Under the pieces are notes generated by a model. That model saw only the letters and a program-made list of their open reading frames with translations, searched no databases and was not told where the DNA came from. From assembly GCF_000720325.1 (NCBI RefSeq), contig NZ_JOJM01000023.1, positions 1 through 64,000 on the forward strand: DNA of 64,000 nucleotides, in the 5' to 3' direction. The stretch is from Streptomyces sp. NRRL B-1347. Its GTDB lineage: Bacteria > Actinomycetota > Actinomycetes > Streptomycetales > Streptomycetaceae. A program made the translations under genes and the position numbers. Of this stretch, positions 43,387 through 52,445 are shown in pieces; position 1 is the stretch's first letter, and every line of letters starts with the position of its first letter.

Positions 43387-46300
43387 ATGCACGACGACCG
43401 CAAGCTCGTAGAAGGCCGGCTCAAGCGCGTTCTGGACGAGCGCATCCGGCCCGCCGTCTACCCCGAGTCCGTCCCCCTGACCGTGGCCGTCTGGAACGCC
43501 CCGGGCGAACCGGTCCCCGTGGCCGAAGGCCTCGCCGCCACCCCCGAGCCCATCGAGGCCGGGGCCCGGTGGGGCGCCCCCTGGGGCACCAGCTGGTTCC
43601 ACGTCACCGGGACCGTCCCGGCCGCCTGGGCGGGCCGCACGGTGGAGGCGATCCTCGACCTCGGCTTCGACGAGAACATGCCCGGCTTCCAGTGCGAGGG
43701 CCTCGTCTACCGCCCCGACGGCACCCCGGTGAAGGGCCTCAACCCGCGCAACCAGTGGGTGCGGATAGCCACCCCGGCCGAGGGCGGCGAGACCGTGGAC
43801 CTGCGCGTCGAGGCCGCGTCCAACCCGGTCATCCTCGACTACCACCCCTTCCTGCCCACGCAGCTGGGCGACAAGGACACCGCGGGCAGCGAGCCGCAGT
43901 ACCGCCTGGAGCGGATGGACCTCGCCGTGTTCGACGAGACGGTGTGGGGGCTCGTCATGGACCTGGAGGTCCTGGGCGAGCTGATGCAGGAGCTGCCCGA
44001 GGACTCGGGCCGCCGCCACGAGGTCCTGCGGGCGGTCGACCGCGCGCTCGACGCCGTGGACCTCCAGGACGTGAACGGCACGGCCGCCGCCGCCCGCGCC
44101 CGTCTGGAGGGCGTCCTCGCCGCGCCCGCGCACGACTCCGCGCACCGCATCAGCGCCGTCGGTCACGCCCACATCGACTCGGCGTGGCTGTGGCCGCTGC
44201 GCGAGACCGTACGGAAGGTCGCGCGGACCACCTCCAACATGACGGGTCTGCTCGAGGACGACCCGGACTTCGTCTTCTCCATGTCGCAGGCGCAGCAGTG
44301 GGCGTGGGTGAAGGAGCACCGGCCCGAGGTGTGGGCGCGGGTGAAGAAGGCGGTCGCCGACGGGCGGTTCGTGCCCGCGGGCGGCATGTGGGTGGAGTCC
44401 GACACGAACATGCCGGGCTCGGAGGCGATGGCCCGGCAGTTCGTGCACGGCAAGCGCTTCTTCATCGAGGAGTTCGGGGTCGAGAACGACGAGGCGTGGC
44501 TGCCGGACACCTTCGGCTTCGCCGCGGGCCTCCCGCAGATCATCAAGGCGGCCGGCTCCAAGTGGCTGCTCACGCAGAAGATCTCGTGGTCGCAGACCAA
44601 CAAGTTCCCGCACCACACCTTCCAGTGGGAGGGCATCGACGGCACCCGGATCTTCACGCACTTCCCGCCCGTCGGCACCTACAACTGCGCCGTCAAGGGC
44701 AGCGAGATCGCGCACGCCGCACGGAACTTCAAGGACAAGGGCGTGGCCCGGCACTCCCTGGCGCCGGTCGGCTGGGGCGACGGGGGCGGCGGCACCACCC
44801 GCGAGATGATCGCGAAGGTGGCCCGGCTGCGGAACCTGGAGGGCTCGCCGACCGTGCGGTGGGAGACCCCGACGGAGTTCTTCGAGAAGGCCGAGGCGGA
44901 GTATCCGAACGCGCCGGTGTGGGTCGGCGAGCTCTATCTGGAGCTGCACCGCGCGACGCTCACCAGCCAGGCGGGCACCAAGCAGGGCAACCGCCGCAGC
45001 GAGCACCTGCTGCGCGAGGCCGAGCTGTGGGCGGCCACGGCCGCGGTGCGCGCCGGATTCCCGTATCCGTACGAGGAGCTTGACCGGATCTGGAAGACGG
45101 TGCTGCTCCACCAGTTCCACGACATCCTGCCCGGCTCGTCGATCGCCTGGGTGCACCGCGAGGCCCGTGCGACGTACGCGGCCGTGGCGGACGAGCTGAA
45201 CGCGATCGTCGACGCGGCGCAGCGGGCCCTCGCGGGCGACGGCGGCCGCACCCTGGTGTTCAACTCCGCGCCGCACTCCCGCGACGGCGTCCCCGCGGGC
45301 GGCGCCCACGCCCCGGTGGCCGACGGGCAGTCCGGGATCGCCGCGCGCGCCGACGGCGGCTACGTCCTGGACAACGGCCTGCTGCGGGTCGAGGTCGACG
45401 CGCGCGGGCTCGTGGTCTCCGCCTACGACCTCGTGGCGGGCCGGGAGACGGTCGCGCCGGGGCAGGCCGCGAACCTGCCGCAGCTGCACGCCGACTTCCC
45501 GAACATGTGGGACGCGTGGGACGTCGACGAGTTCTACCGCCACACCGTCACCGACCTGACCGAGGCCGCGGAGGTCGCCCCCGGCGAGGGCGCGTCCGTG
45601 CGGGTCGAGCGCCGCTTCGGGGACTCGCGGATGACGCAGGTCCTGACCCTCGCCCCGGGGCAGCGGCGCCTGGACATCGACACCGAGGTGGACTGGCACG
45701 AGACGGAGAAGTTCCTCAAGCTGGCGTTCCCGCTGGACGTGCACGCCGAGCGGTACGCGTCCGAGACGCAGTTCGGGCACTTCCACCGGCCCACCCACAC
45801 CAACACCAGCTGGGAGGCCGCGAAGTTCGAGGCCTGCAACCACCGCTTCGTGCACGTCGAGGAGCCCGGCTGGGGCGTCGCCCTCGTCAACGACTCCACA
45901 TACGGCCACGACGTGACCCGGACCGTGCGCGACAGCGACGCCGGGACGACCACCACGGTGCGCGTCTCGCTGCTCCGCGCGCCCCGCTTCCCCGACCCTG
46001 AGACGGACCAGGGCGTCCACCGCTTCCGGCACGCGCTCGCACCCGGCGCGGGCATCGTGGACGCGGTGCGCGAGGGCTACCGGATCAACCTGCCGGAGCG
46101 GCGGGTCACCGGGGCGGCGGCGGAGGTCGCGCCGCTGGTGGCCGTCGACGACGACGCCGTGGTCGTCACGGCCGTCAAGCTCGCCGACGACGACAGCGGC
46201 GACGTCGTGATCCGCTTTCACGAGGCGCGGGGCGGCCGGGCCCGGACCACGCTGCGCCTCGGCTTCGAGGCGGCGGCCGTCGACGTGACCGACCTCCTGG

Positions 46301-46404
46301 AGCGGCCCCTGGCCGGTGCGGACGCGCCGGAGCGCGACGGGTCCGCGATCGCCGTGTCGCTGCGCCCGTTCGAGCTGGTGACGCTGCGGGTCCGGCGGGC
46401 CTGA
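43387..46404 (+). CDS. Alpha-mannosidase, GH38
   Basis: A 1005-aa retaining, zinc-dependent alpha-mannosidase. The zinc site is in HAHIDSAWLW (His262 and Asp264), the nucleophile is Asp339 in WVESDTN, and the DTFGF motif follows. The helical and C-terminal beta domains are complete. There is no signal peptide, so it probably trims alpha-mannosides taken up by the upstream transporter. The ATG is preceded by GGAG at seven bases. The gene may be cotranscribed with the GH5-like gene, although the repeat at 43180-43302 lies between them. Confidence 0.95.
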   Translation: MHDDRKLVEGRLKRVLDERIRPAVYPESVPLTVAVWNAPGEPVPVAEGLAATPEPIEAGARWGAPWGTSWFHVTGTVPAAWAGRTVEAILDLGFDENMPGFQCEGLVYRPDGTPVKGLNPRNQWVRIATPAEGGETVDLRVEAASNPVILDYHPFLPTQLGDKDTAGSEPQYRLERMDLAVFDETVWGLVMDLEVLGELMQELPEDSGRRHEVLRAVDRALDAVDLQDVNGTAAAARARLEGVLAAPAHDSAHRISAVGHAHIDSAWLWPLRETVRKVARTTSNMTGLLEDDPDFVFSMSQAQQWAWVKEHRPEVWARVKKAVADGRFVPAGGMWVESDTNMPGSEAMARQFVHGKRFFIEEFGVENDEAWLPDTFGFAAGLPQIIKAAGSKWLLTQKISWSQTNKFPHHTFQWEGIDGTRIFTHFPPVGTYNCAVKGSEIAHAARNFKDKGVARHSLAPVGWGDGGGGTTREMIAKVARLRNLEGSPTVRWETPTEFFEKAEAEYPNAPVWVGELYLELHRATLTSQAGTKQGNRRSEHLLREAELWAATAAVRAGFPYPYEELDRIWKTVLLHQFHDILPGSSIAWVHREARATYAAVADELNAIVDAAQRALAGDGGRTLVFNSAPHSRDGVPAGGAHAPVADGQSGIAARADGGYVLDNGLLRVEVDARGLVVSAYDLVAGRETVAPGQAANLPQLHADFPNMWDAWDVDEFYRHTVTDLTEAAEVAPGEGASVRVERRFGDSRMTQVLTLAPGQRRLDIDTEVDWHETEKFLKLAFPLDVHAERYASETQFGHFHRPTHTNTSWEAAKFEACNHRFVHVEEPGWGVALVNDSTYGHDVTRTVRDSDAGTTTTVRVSLLRAPRFPDPETDQGVHRFRHALAPGAGIVDAVREGYRINLPERRVTGAAAEVAPLVAVDDDAVVVTAVKLADDDSGDVVIRFHEARGGRARTTLRLGFEAAAVDVTDLLERPLAGADAPERDGSAIAVSLRPFELVTLRVRRA

Positions 46405-46414
46405 CGCCCGTGCT

Positions 46415-46447
46415 CCTCGCGGCGGCGGTCAGCCCGTCGCCGCGAGG
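46415..46447. terminator. Bidirectional hairpin between convergent genes
   Basis: A perfect 10-bp stem (CCTCGCGGCG and CGCCGCGAGG) with a 13-base loop; the stop codon of the convergent hydrolase is in the loop. Confidence 0.7.
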
Positions 46448-47271
46448 AAGTCCCGCAGCAACGCGTTGAAGACCTCGGGCCGTTCCATGTTCGGGTAGTG
46501 CGCGGTGCCCGGCACCGTCGCCGTACGGCCGTGGCGCACGGAGTGGGCGAGGCGCTCGGCCATGCCGATGTTGTCGGAGGTGTCCAGGTCCCCGGTGACG
46601 GCCAGGAGCGGCAGGGTCAGCCGGGCGGCCCGGGCCCAGGTGTCGGTGACGGGCACGAGCGGGGACGCCTCGGCGCGGCTGTGCTTGGCGACGGTCTGCT
46701 CCGTCATCTCCCGCAGGCGGCGTACGACGTCCGGGTCGACGTCGTCGAGCGCCCGGTGCGGGCCCGCGGCGAACAGCATGGTCGCGTCGACGAAGGCCGC
46801 GGCGTCCCCCGCGGCCGTGGCGCGGGCCCACTCGGCCTGCACGGCCAGCACCCAGGGGCTGCGGAACTCGGGCTCGCTGGTGCCCGCGCCGCAGACCACG
46901 AGGGCCTTGACGAGATCCGGGTGTTCGAGCGCGGTGTCGACCGCGATGCCCGCGCCCATCGACAGGCCGACGACGACCGCGGGTCCTGCGTCGAGGTGGC
47001 GCAGGAGCGCGGCCAGGTCGTCGGTCTGGCGGAACGGCCGGGTCGCGTTCGCGGATTGCCCGTGGCCGCGCACGTCCGGCGCGACGACCCGGTGGTGCCG
47101 GGCGAAGACGTCGATCTGGTCGTCCCACATGCGGTGGTCGAGGAAGCCGCCGTGGAGCAGGACGAGCGGGGTGCCCCGGCCGGTGTCGCGGTAGGCGAGC
47201 GTGCCGTCGTCGGTCGGGAACGCGTGCAGACGGGAACCGTCCGTCTCGTACGGAGCAGAAGCGTCAGTCAT
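46429..47271 (-). CDS. Alpha/beta hydrolase
   Basis: A 280-aa alpha/beta hydrolase fold enzyme. The oxyanion region is LLHGGF, the nucleophile Ser lies in GLSMGAG, and the catalytic His is in GTAHYPN near the end. The substrate is unknown; the family includes lactonases, esterases and 3-oxoadipate enol-lactonase-like proteins. No clear ribosome site precedes the ATG, and a MarR-type operator abuts it, so the mRNA may be leaderless. It is divergent from the MarR gene that likely represses it. Confidence 0.88.
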   Translation of the reverse strand: MTDASAPYETDGSRLHAFPTDDGTLAYRDTGRGTPLVLLHGGFLDHRMWDDQIDVFARHHRVVAPDVRGHGQSANATRPFRQTDDLAALLRHLDAGPAVVVGLSMGAGIAVDTALEHPDLVKALVVCGAGTSEPEFRSPWVLAVQAEWARATAAGDAAAFVDATMLFAAGPHRALDDVDPDVVRRLREMTEQTVAKHSRAEASPLVPVTDTWARAARLTLPLLAVTGDLDTSDNIGMAERLAHSVRHGRTATVPGTAHYPNMERPEVFNALLRDFLAATG

Positions 47272-47318
47272 GACAACCAAGGTGTCATCTGGGCGCCAGG
47301 ATGGCAACCAAGGTGTCA
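47271..47318. promoter_or_regulatory. Two MarR-type operators
   Basis: TGACAACCAAGGTGTCA (47271-47287) and TGGCAACCAAGGTGTCA (47302-47318) are imperfect palindromes 31 bases apart, filling the space between the divergent hydrolase and MarR genes. The first overlaps the hydrolase start codon. Confidence 0.75.
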
Positions 47319-47328
47319 TGATGCGGGG

Positions 47329-47814
47329 GTGAGCGATGAGCGGAGCAACCCCGGCGAGCCCCTCGACCCCGACGCCCTCGCGGGCCGGCTCGCCGAAGTG
47401 TTCGACCTGGTGGGCCCGTTGTACCGGCGCGCGCAGCGCAAGGTGGAGCAGGCCGAGCCGATCGAGGGCCTGTCCGTCGGGGTGCGCGCGGTCCTCGACC
47501 TGCTGCGCGGGCACGGCCCCCTGACCGTGCCGCAGATGGGCCGCGCCCAGTCCCTCAGCCGTCAGTTCGTCCAGCGCATGGTGAACGACGCGGCCGCGCG
47601 CGGCCTGGTCGAGAGCGCCCCGAACCCCGCCCACCGGCGGTCGTCCCTGATCCGGCTCACGCCGGAGGGGCGGTCGGCGATCGCGGCCGCGACCGCGCGC
47701 GAGCACGCCGTGATGCGGCAGGTGCGCGGTGACATCACCGACGCCGACGTGACGGCGTGCGTGCACGTCCTGACGCGGATGCTGGAGCTGTTCGACGACG
47801 TCGACGTGGACTGA
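47329..47814 (+). CDS. MarR-family regulator
   Basis: A 161-aa MarR-type winged-helix repressor. The DNA-binding part covers about residues 50-110 (VPQMGRAQSLSRQFVQRMVND, then a wing with NPAHRRSS). It probably controls itself and the divergent hydrolase through the two palindromes. The GTG at 47329 gives the family's usual length. Confidence 0.9.
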   Translation: MSDERSNPGEPLDPDALAGRLAEVFDLVGPLYRRAQRKVEQAEPIEGLSVGVRAVLDLLRGHGPLTVPQMGRAQSLSRQFVQRMVNDAAARGLVESAPNPAHRRSSLIRLTPEGRSAIAAATAREHAVMRQVRGDITDADVTACVHVLTRMLELFDDVDVD

Positions 47815-47841
47815 GCCCGCCGCCGGACCTTCAGTCGTAGC

Positions 47842-48588
47842 TCAACTCCCGCTCGCCGCAGGGCTGTTCGGCTGCTGCTCGTACTGTCCTCGCAGCCACG
47901 CCTCCACCTCTCCCACGTGGGCGGCCGCCGCCGCCCGCGCCGCCTCCGGGTCGCGGGCCACCAGGGCGCGGTGGATGCGGTCGTGCTCGCGCCGGGTGCG
48001 TTCGAAGGCGCCCTCTTCCTGGTAGCCGCGCCACACCCGGGCCCGGAAGGTGTGCGACGACAGGCCTTCGAGGATCGCGGCCATCGTGTCGTTGCCCGCC
48101 GCCAGGGCGATCGTGCGGTGGAAGGCCAGGTCGTGGGAGAGGATCTCCTCGGGGTCGTCGGTGGCGTTCATGGCCGCCAAGTGATCCGCCACCTCGGCCA
48201 GTTGGGCGGGGGTGATGCGGGCGGCCGCCAGGCCCGTGGCGGTGGACTCCAGGACGCGGCGGACTTCGAGGAGCTCCACCAGGCGGGGGCCGCGGGACAG
48301 GTCCGCGACCACGCCGAAGGTCTCCAGGAGGTCACCGGCCTCCAGCTGCGTGACGTAGATGCCCGAGCCGTGCCGCGCCTCCAGGACGCCGAGCACCGTC
48401 AGGGCCCGGATGGCCTCGCGCATGGAGCTGCGCGAGATGCCCAGCTGGGCGGCCAGGTCCCGCTCGGTCGGCAGCCGCTGGCCCGGCTCCAGGAGCCCCT
48501 CCGCGATCATCGCCTTGATCTGCTCGATGGCCCGCTGCGTCACGGTGCCCTTCTGCGCGGGCGCGGCGCTCTGCGCGGCCTGGTTCAC
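47842..48588 (-). CDS. GntR/FadR-family regulator of the fucose operon
   Basis: A 248-aa regulator: N-terminal GntR winged helix (about residues 15-80; RLPTERDLAAQLGISRSSMREA) and a C-terminal FCD ligand domain with metal-site His residues (SHDLAFHRTIA and later). The GTG at 48588 has AAGGAG seven bases upstream. It is divergent from the fucose transporter genes, and a TGGTCNGACCA operator lies between. It probably represses them until a pathway sugar acid binds. Confidence 0.92.
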   Translation of the reverse strand: MNQAAQSAAPAQKGTVTQRAIEQIKAMIAEGLLEPGQRLPTERDLAAQLGISRSSMREAIRALTVLGVLEARHGSGIYVTQLEAGDLLETFGVVADLSRGPRLVELLEVRRVLESTATGLAAARITPAQLAEVADHLAAMNATDDPEEILSHDLAFHRTIALAAGNDTMAAILEGLSSHTFRARVWRGYQEEGAFERTRREHDRIHRALVARDPEAARAAAAAHVGEVEAWLRGQYEQQPNSPAASGS

Positions 48589-48634
48589 GTGACGCTCCTT
48601 CACTTGCCGGGTGCCGCGCAGTTTAGTCAGAGAT

Positions 48635-48647
48635 GTGGTCCGACCAC
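48635..48647. promoter_or_regulatory. GntR (FadR-type) operator
   Basis: GTGGTCCGACCAC is a perfect 13-bp palindrome matching the TGGTnnnACCA pattern of FCD-type GntR regulators. A related half-site, GTGGTCTGAT, lies about 60 bases further on toward the transporter gene. Confidence 0.75.
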
Positions 48648-48768
48648 TACGGCTTGAATGCCGGAAAACTTGGCGTCGAGGGGTGTTGTGCGCCGTGAGT
48701 GGTCTGATAAATATTCGCCCATCCGCCGCTGAACCGCGGCTGAGTCCCGCTCGATGAGGAGCCGTCAG

Positions 48769-49845
48769 ATGGTCGGCAGCACAGTGCGGAACACCACCGG
48801 CAGGACCCGGCGGTCGCGGGCGCTCGGCGCCACCGCCGCGGCGGCCTGCGCCGCCCTCGCCCTCGCGGCCTGCGGCAGCACCAAGGACACCGGGGGAGCG
48901 GGCGCCGGGGGCGAGGGCAAGGTGGGCGTCGTCCTGCCGCTGCTCACCTCGCCGTTCTGGCAGTCGTACAACGACTACGTGCCGAAGATGGCGAAGTCCG
49001 AGGACGTCGACGCGCTCAAGACCGTGAACTCCAACAGCGACCCCTCGCAGCAGATCACCGACATCAACAACCAGCTCAACCAGGGCGTGAAGGGCCTGGT
49101 CGTCGCCCCGCTCGACAGCGCCGCGGTCTCCGCCGGGCTCGACCAGGCCGAGCGCAAGGGCGTGCCCGTCGTCGCCGTGGACGTCGCCCCCGAGAAGGGC
49201 AAGGTCGCGATGGTCGTCCGCGCCGACAACGCCGCCTACGGCCGCAAGGCCTGCGACTACCTCGGAAGGAAGGCCCGGAGCGGCGAGGTCGTGCAGATCA
49301 TGGGCGACCTGGCGTCCGTCAACGGCCGCGACCGCTCCAAGGCCTTCCGCGACTGCGTCAAGGACAAGTACCCCCGCCTGAAGGTCCTGGAGATCCCCGC
49401 CAAGTGGGAGTCGGACACCGCCGCCTCCCAGCTGGACACCCTGCTGAACTCCCACCCCGGCATCAAGGGCATCTACCTCCAGGCGGGCGGCGTCTACCTC
49501 GCGCCCACGCTCCAGACCCTCAAGTCCAAGGGGCTGCTGAAGAAGGCGGGCGAGAAGGGCCACATCACCGTCGTGTCGAACGACGGGATCCCGCAGGAGT
49601 TCGACGCGATCCGCAAGGGCCAGATCGACGCCACCGTCTCGCAGCCCGCCGACGCGTACGCCAAGTACGGCATGTACTACATCAAGGCCGCGATGAACGG
49701 GAAGAAGTTCAGGCCCGGCCCGACCGACCACGGCTCGACCATCGTGAAGCTGCCCGGCGGCAATCTGGAGGACCAGCTGCCCGCACCGCTCGTCACGAAG
49801 GCCAACGTGGACGACGCCGGACTGTGGGGCAACGCGGTCCGATGA
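48769..49845 (+). CDS. ABC sugar transporter, ribose-type binding lipoprotein
   Basis: A 358-aa periplasmic-binding-protein type 1 (RbsB family) lipoprotein with a lipobox LAAC after a basic, hydrophobic N-terminus. It likely binds L-fucose for import, as judged from the downstream catabolic genes. The ATG at 48769 is chosen because GAGGAG lies seven bases upstream. The stop overlaps the ATPase start (ATGA). Confidence 0.92.
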   Translation: MVGSTVRNTTGRTRRSRALGATAAAACAALALAACGSTKDTGGAGAGGEGKVGVVLPLLTSPFWQSYNDYVPKMAKSEDVDALKTVNSNSDPSQQITDINNQLNQGVKGLVVAPLDSAAVSAGLDQAERKGVPVVAVDVAPEKGKVAMVVRADNAAYGRKACDYLGRKARSGEVVQIMGDLASVNGRDRSKAFRDCVKDKYPRLKVLEIPAKWESDTAASQLDTLLNSHPGIKGIYLQAGGVYLAPTLQTLKSKGLLKKAGEKGHITVVSNDGIPQEFDAIRKGQIDATVSQPADAYAKYGMYYIKAAMNGKKFRPGPTDHGSTIVKLPGGNLEDQLPAPLVTKANVDDAGLWGNAVR

Positions 49846-51389
49846 CGACGCCGAGCCCCGCGACCCCCGCCCCCGCGCCCCCCGACGCCCCGCCGCTCGT
49901 CGAGGCCAGCGGCATCGTCAAGCGCTACGGACCCACCGTGGCCCTCCAGGACGGCCGGCTCACCGTCCGGCCCCGCGAGTCCCACGCCCTGGTCGGCCGC
50001 AACGGCGCGGGCAAGTCCACCCTCGTCTCCCTCCTCACCGGCCTCCAGGCCCCGGACGCGGGCCGCATCTCCTTCGACGGCGAGCCCGCGCCGCCGCTCG
50101 CCGACCGCGACGCCTGGCGCCGCAAGGTCGCCTGCGTCTACCAGAAGCCCACCGTCGTCCCCGAACTGACCGTCGCCGAGAACCTCTTCATCAACCGGCA
50201 GCCCCGGGGCCGCGGCGGACTCATCAGCTGGCGCCGCCTGCGGGCCGAGGCCGCCGACGTGCTGCGCACCTGGGACGTGCGCGTCGACCCCGAGGCGCGC
50301 ACCGCCGACCTCACGGTCGAGGACCGGCAGATGGTCGAGATCGCCCGGGCGCTCGGCTTCGGCGCCCGGTTCATCGTCCTCGACGAGCCGACCGCCCAGC
50401 TCGACAACCGCGAGATCGAGCGGCTCTTCACGCGCATGCGCGCGCTCCAGGAGTCGGGCGTCACCTTCCTGTTCATCTCGCACCACCTGCAAGAGGTGTA
50501 CGAGGTGTGCCAGGCCGTCACCGTCCTGCGCGACGCCCGCTGGATCACCACCGCGCCCGTCGCCGCACTGCCGCGCACCGCCCTCGTGGAGGCCATGGCG
50601 GGCGAGGCACCCACCGGGAGCGCCGCGCGGGCCGGGGCCGGGGTGCCCGCGAAGGCGCCGGTGCGGCTCGACGTGCGCGGGCTCACCAGCCCCTCGTACG
50701 CCGACGTCGACCTCACCGTGCGCCGCGGCGAGGTCGTCGGGCTCGCCGGGTCGAGCGGCAGCGGGAAGATCAGCCTGGCGGAGTCCTTCGCGGGCCTGCA
50801 CACCCCGACCGGCGGCAGCGCGACCCTCGACGGCGCCCCGCTGCCCCTCGGCGACGTGCCCGCGTGCCTGCGCGCCGGAGTCGGCTGCGTGCCCCGCGAC
50901 CGGCACGGCGAAGGCCTCGTCCGCTCCCTGTCGATCGGCGACAACGCCACCCTGAGCGTCCTCGGCAGGCTCGGCCGCCACGGCTTCGTCGCCACCGACC
51001 GCAAGCGCGCCTTCGCGCGCGAGCTCATCGAGCGCCTCGACATCCACGCCGAGGGACCCGACCAGCCCGTGTCCGACCTCTCCGGCGGCAACGCGCAGAA
51101 GGTCGTGATGGCCCGCGCGCTCGCCTCCGAGCCGCGCCTGCTCGTCCTCATCAACCCCACCGCGGGCGTCGACGTGAAGTCCAAGGAGTCGCTGCTCGCC
51201 CGCGTCGACCGGGCCCGCGACGACGGCATCGCCGTGCTCGTCGTCTCCGACGAACTCGACGACCTGCGCCGCTGCGACCGCGTCCTCGTCCTCTTCCACG
51301 GCCGCGTCGTCGCCGAACACCCCGCGGGCTGGCACGACCACGAGCTGATCGCCTCCATCGAAGGAGTGGCCCGTGACCGACACGGCTGA
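49842..51389 (+). CDS. ABC sugar transporter ATPase (RbsA type, two domains)
   Basis: A 515-aa protein with two fused ATPase domains. The first has a good Walker A (GRNGAGKST) and Walker B (IVLDEPTAQLD), but its signature is degenerate. The second keeps the LSGGNAQK signature, while its Walker A reads GSSGSGKIS and its Walker B LVLINPTAGVD, lacking the catalytic Glu. This leaves one composite active site, a pattern known in RbsA-type proteins. It powers the fucose-type importer. Overlaps both neighbours. Confidence 0.92.
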   Translation: MTTPSPATPAPAPPDAPPLVEASGIVKRYGPTVALQDGRLTVRPRESHALVGRNGAGKSTLVSLLTGLQAPDAGRISFDGEPAPPLADRDAWRRKVACVYQKPTVVPELTVAENLFINRQPRGRGGLISWRRLRAEAADVLRTWDVRVDPEARTADLTVEDRQMVEIARALGFGARFIVLDEPTAQLDNREIERLFTRMRALQESGVTFLFISHHLQEVYEVCQAVTVLRDARWITTAPVAALPRTALVEAMAGEAPTGSAARAGAGVPAKAPVRLDVRGLTSPSYADVDLTVRRGEVVGLAGSSGSGKISLAESFAGLHTPTGGSATLDGAPLPLGDVPACLRAGVGCVPRDRHGEGLVRSLSIGDNATLSVLGRLGRHGFVATDRKRAFARELIERLDIHAEGPDQPVSDLSGGNAQKVVMARALASEPRLLVLINPTAGVDVKSKESLLARVDRARDDGIAVLVVSDELDDLRRCDRVLVLFHGRVVAEHPAGWHDHELIASIEGVARDRHG

Positions 51390-52407
51390 CACCAAGGCAC
51401 CCCCGCTCGCCCCCCTGCGCCCCGCCGACCCCCGCGCGGCCAAGGCGGCCCTGCTGCGCCGCGCCCGCGAACTCGCCCTCCTACCGGCCCTGTTGCTGCT
51501 CATCGTGCTCGGCGCCTTCGTCAACGACTCGTTCCTGACCGAGCGGAACCTCATCTCCGTCCTCGGCGCGTCCGCGGCCCTCGCGATGGTCGTCCTCGCC
51601 GAGTCCCTCGTCCTCATCACCGGGAAGTTCGACCTCTCCCTGGAGTCGGTCGTCGGCATCGCGCCCGCCGTGGGCGCGCTGCTCGTCCTGCCCGCCGCGC
51701 AGGCCGGCTTCGGCACCGAACTGCCCGCCGCCGCCGGGCTGCTCGCGATCGTCCTGGTGGGCGCGGTGATCGGCGCCTTCAACGGCCTCCTCGTGGTGAA
51801 GCTGAAGCTCAACGCCTTCATCGTGACCCTGGCCATGCTGATCGTGCTGCGCGGCCTGCTCGTCGGCGCCACCGAGGGCAAGACGCTCTTCGGCATGCCG
51901 GAGTCCTTCTTCACCCTCGCCACCTCCACGTTCCTGACCGTGCCGGTCTCCGTGTGGCTGTCGGCGGCCGCGTTCGCCGCCACCGGGCTCGTCCTGAAGT
52001 ACCACCGGGTGGGCCGCGCCCTGTACGCGATCGGCGGCAACGCGGACGCGGCCCGCGCCGCGGGCATCCGGGTGGAGCGCGTCATGCTCGGCGTGTTCGT
52101 CGTCGCCGGGACGCTCGCCGCCCTCGGCGGTCTGATGCAGACCGGCTACGTCGGCGCCATCAACGCCAACCAGGGCCAGAACATGATCTTCACGGTGTTC
52201 GCCGCGGCGGTCATCGGCGGCATCAGCCTGGACGGCGGCAAGGGCACCATGTTCGGCGCGCTCACCGGCGTCCTGCTGCTCGGCGTCGTCCAGAACCTGC
52301 TGACGCTCGCCCAGGTGCCGTCCTTCTGGATCCAGGCCATCTACGGCGGGATCATCCTCGTCGCCCTGATGATCGCCCGCGTCACCACGGGCCGCGCACA
52401 GGACTGA
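51373..52407 (+). CDS. ABC sugar transporter permease (RbsC type)
   Basis: A 344-aa permease with eight to ten hydrophobic segments and the RbsC-type segment [16 protein letters not shown]. The GTG at 51373 lies 17 bases inside the ATPase gene and is preceded by AAGGAG. It forms the membrane channel of the sugar importer. Confidence 0.92.
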   Translation: MTDTADTKAPPLAPLRPADPRAAKAALLRRARELALLPALLLLIVLGAFVNDSFLTERNLISVLGASAALAMVVLAESLVLITGKFDLSLESVVGIAPAVGALLVLPAAQAGFGTELPAAAGLLAIVLVGAVIGAFNGLLVVKLKLNAFIVTLAMLIVLRGLLVGATEGKTLFGMPESFFTLATSTFLTVPVSVWLSAAAFAATGLVLKYHRVGRALYAIGGNADAARAAGIRVERVMLGVFVVAGTLAALGGLMQTGYVGAINANQGQNMIFTVFAAAVIGGISLDGGKGTMFGALTGVLLLGVVQNLLTLAQVPSFWIQAIYGGIILVALMIARVTTGRAQD

Positions 52408-52445
52408 GCCGCCGCCTCCCCGCCTCCCTTCCGGAAAGGCCTTCT

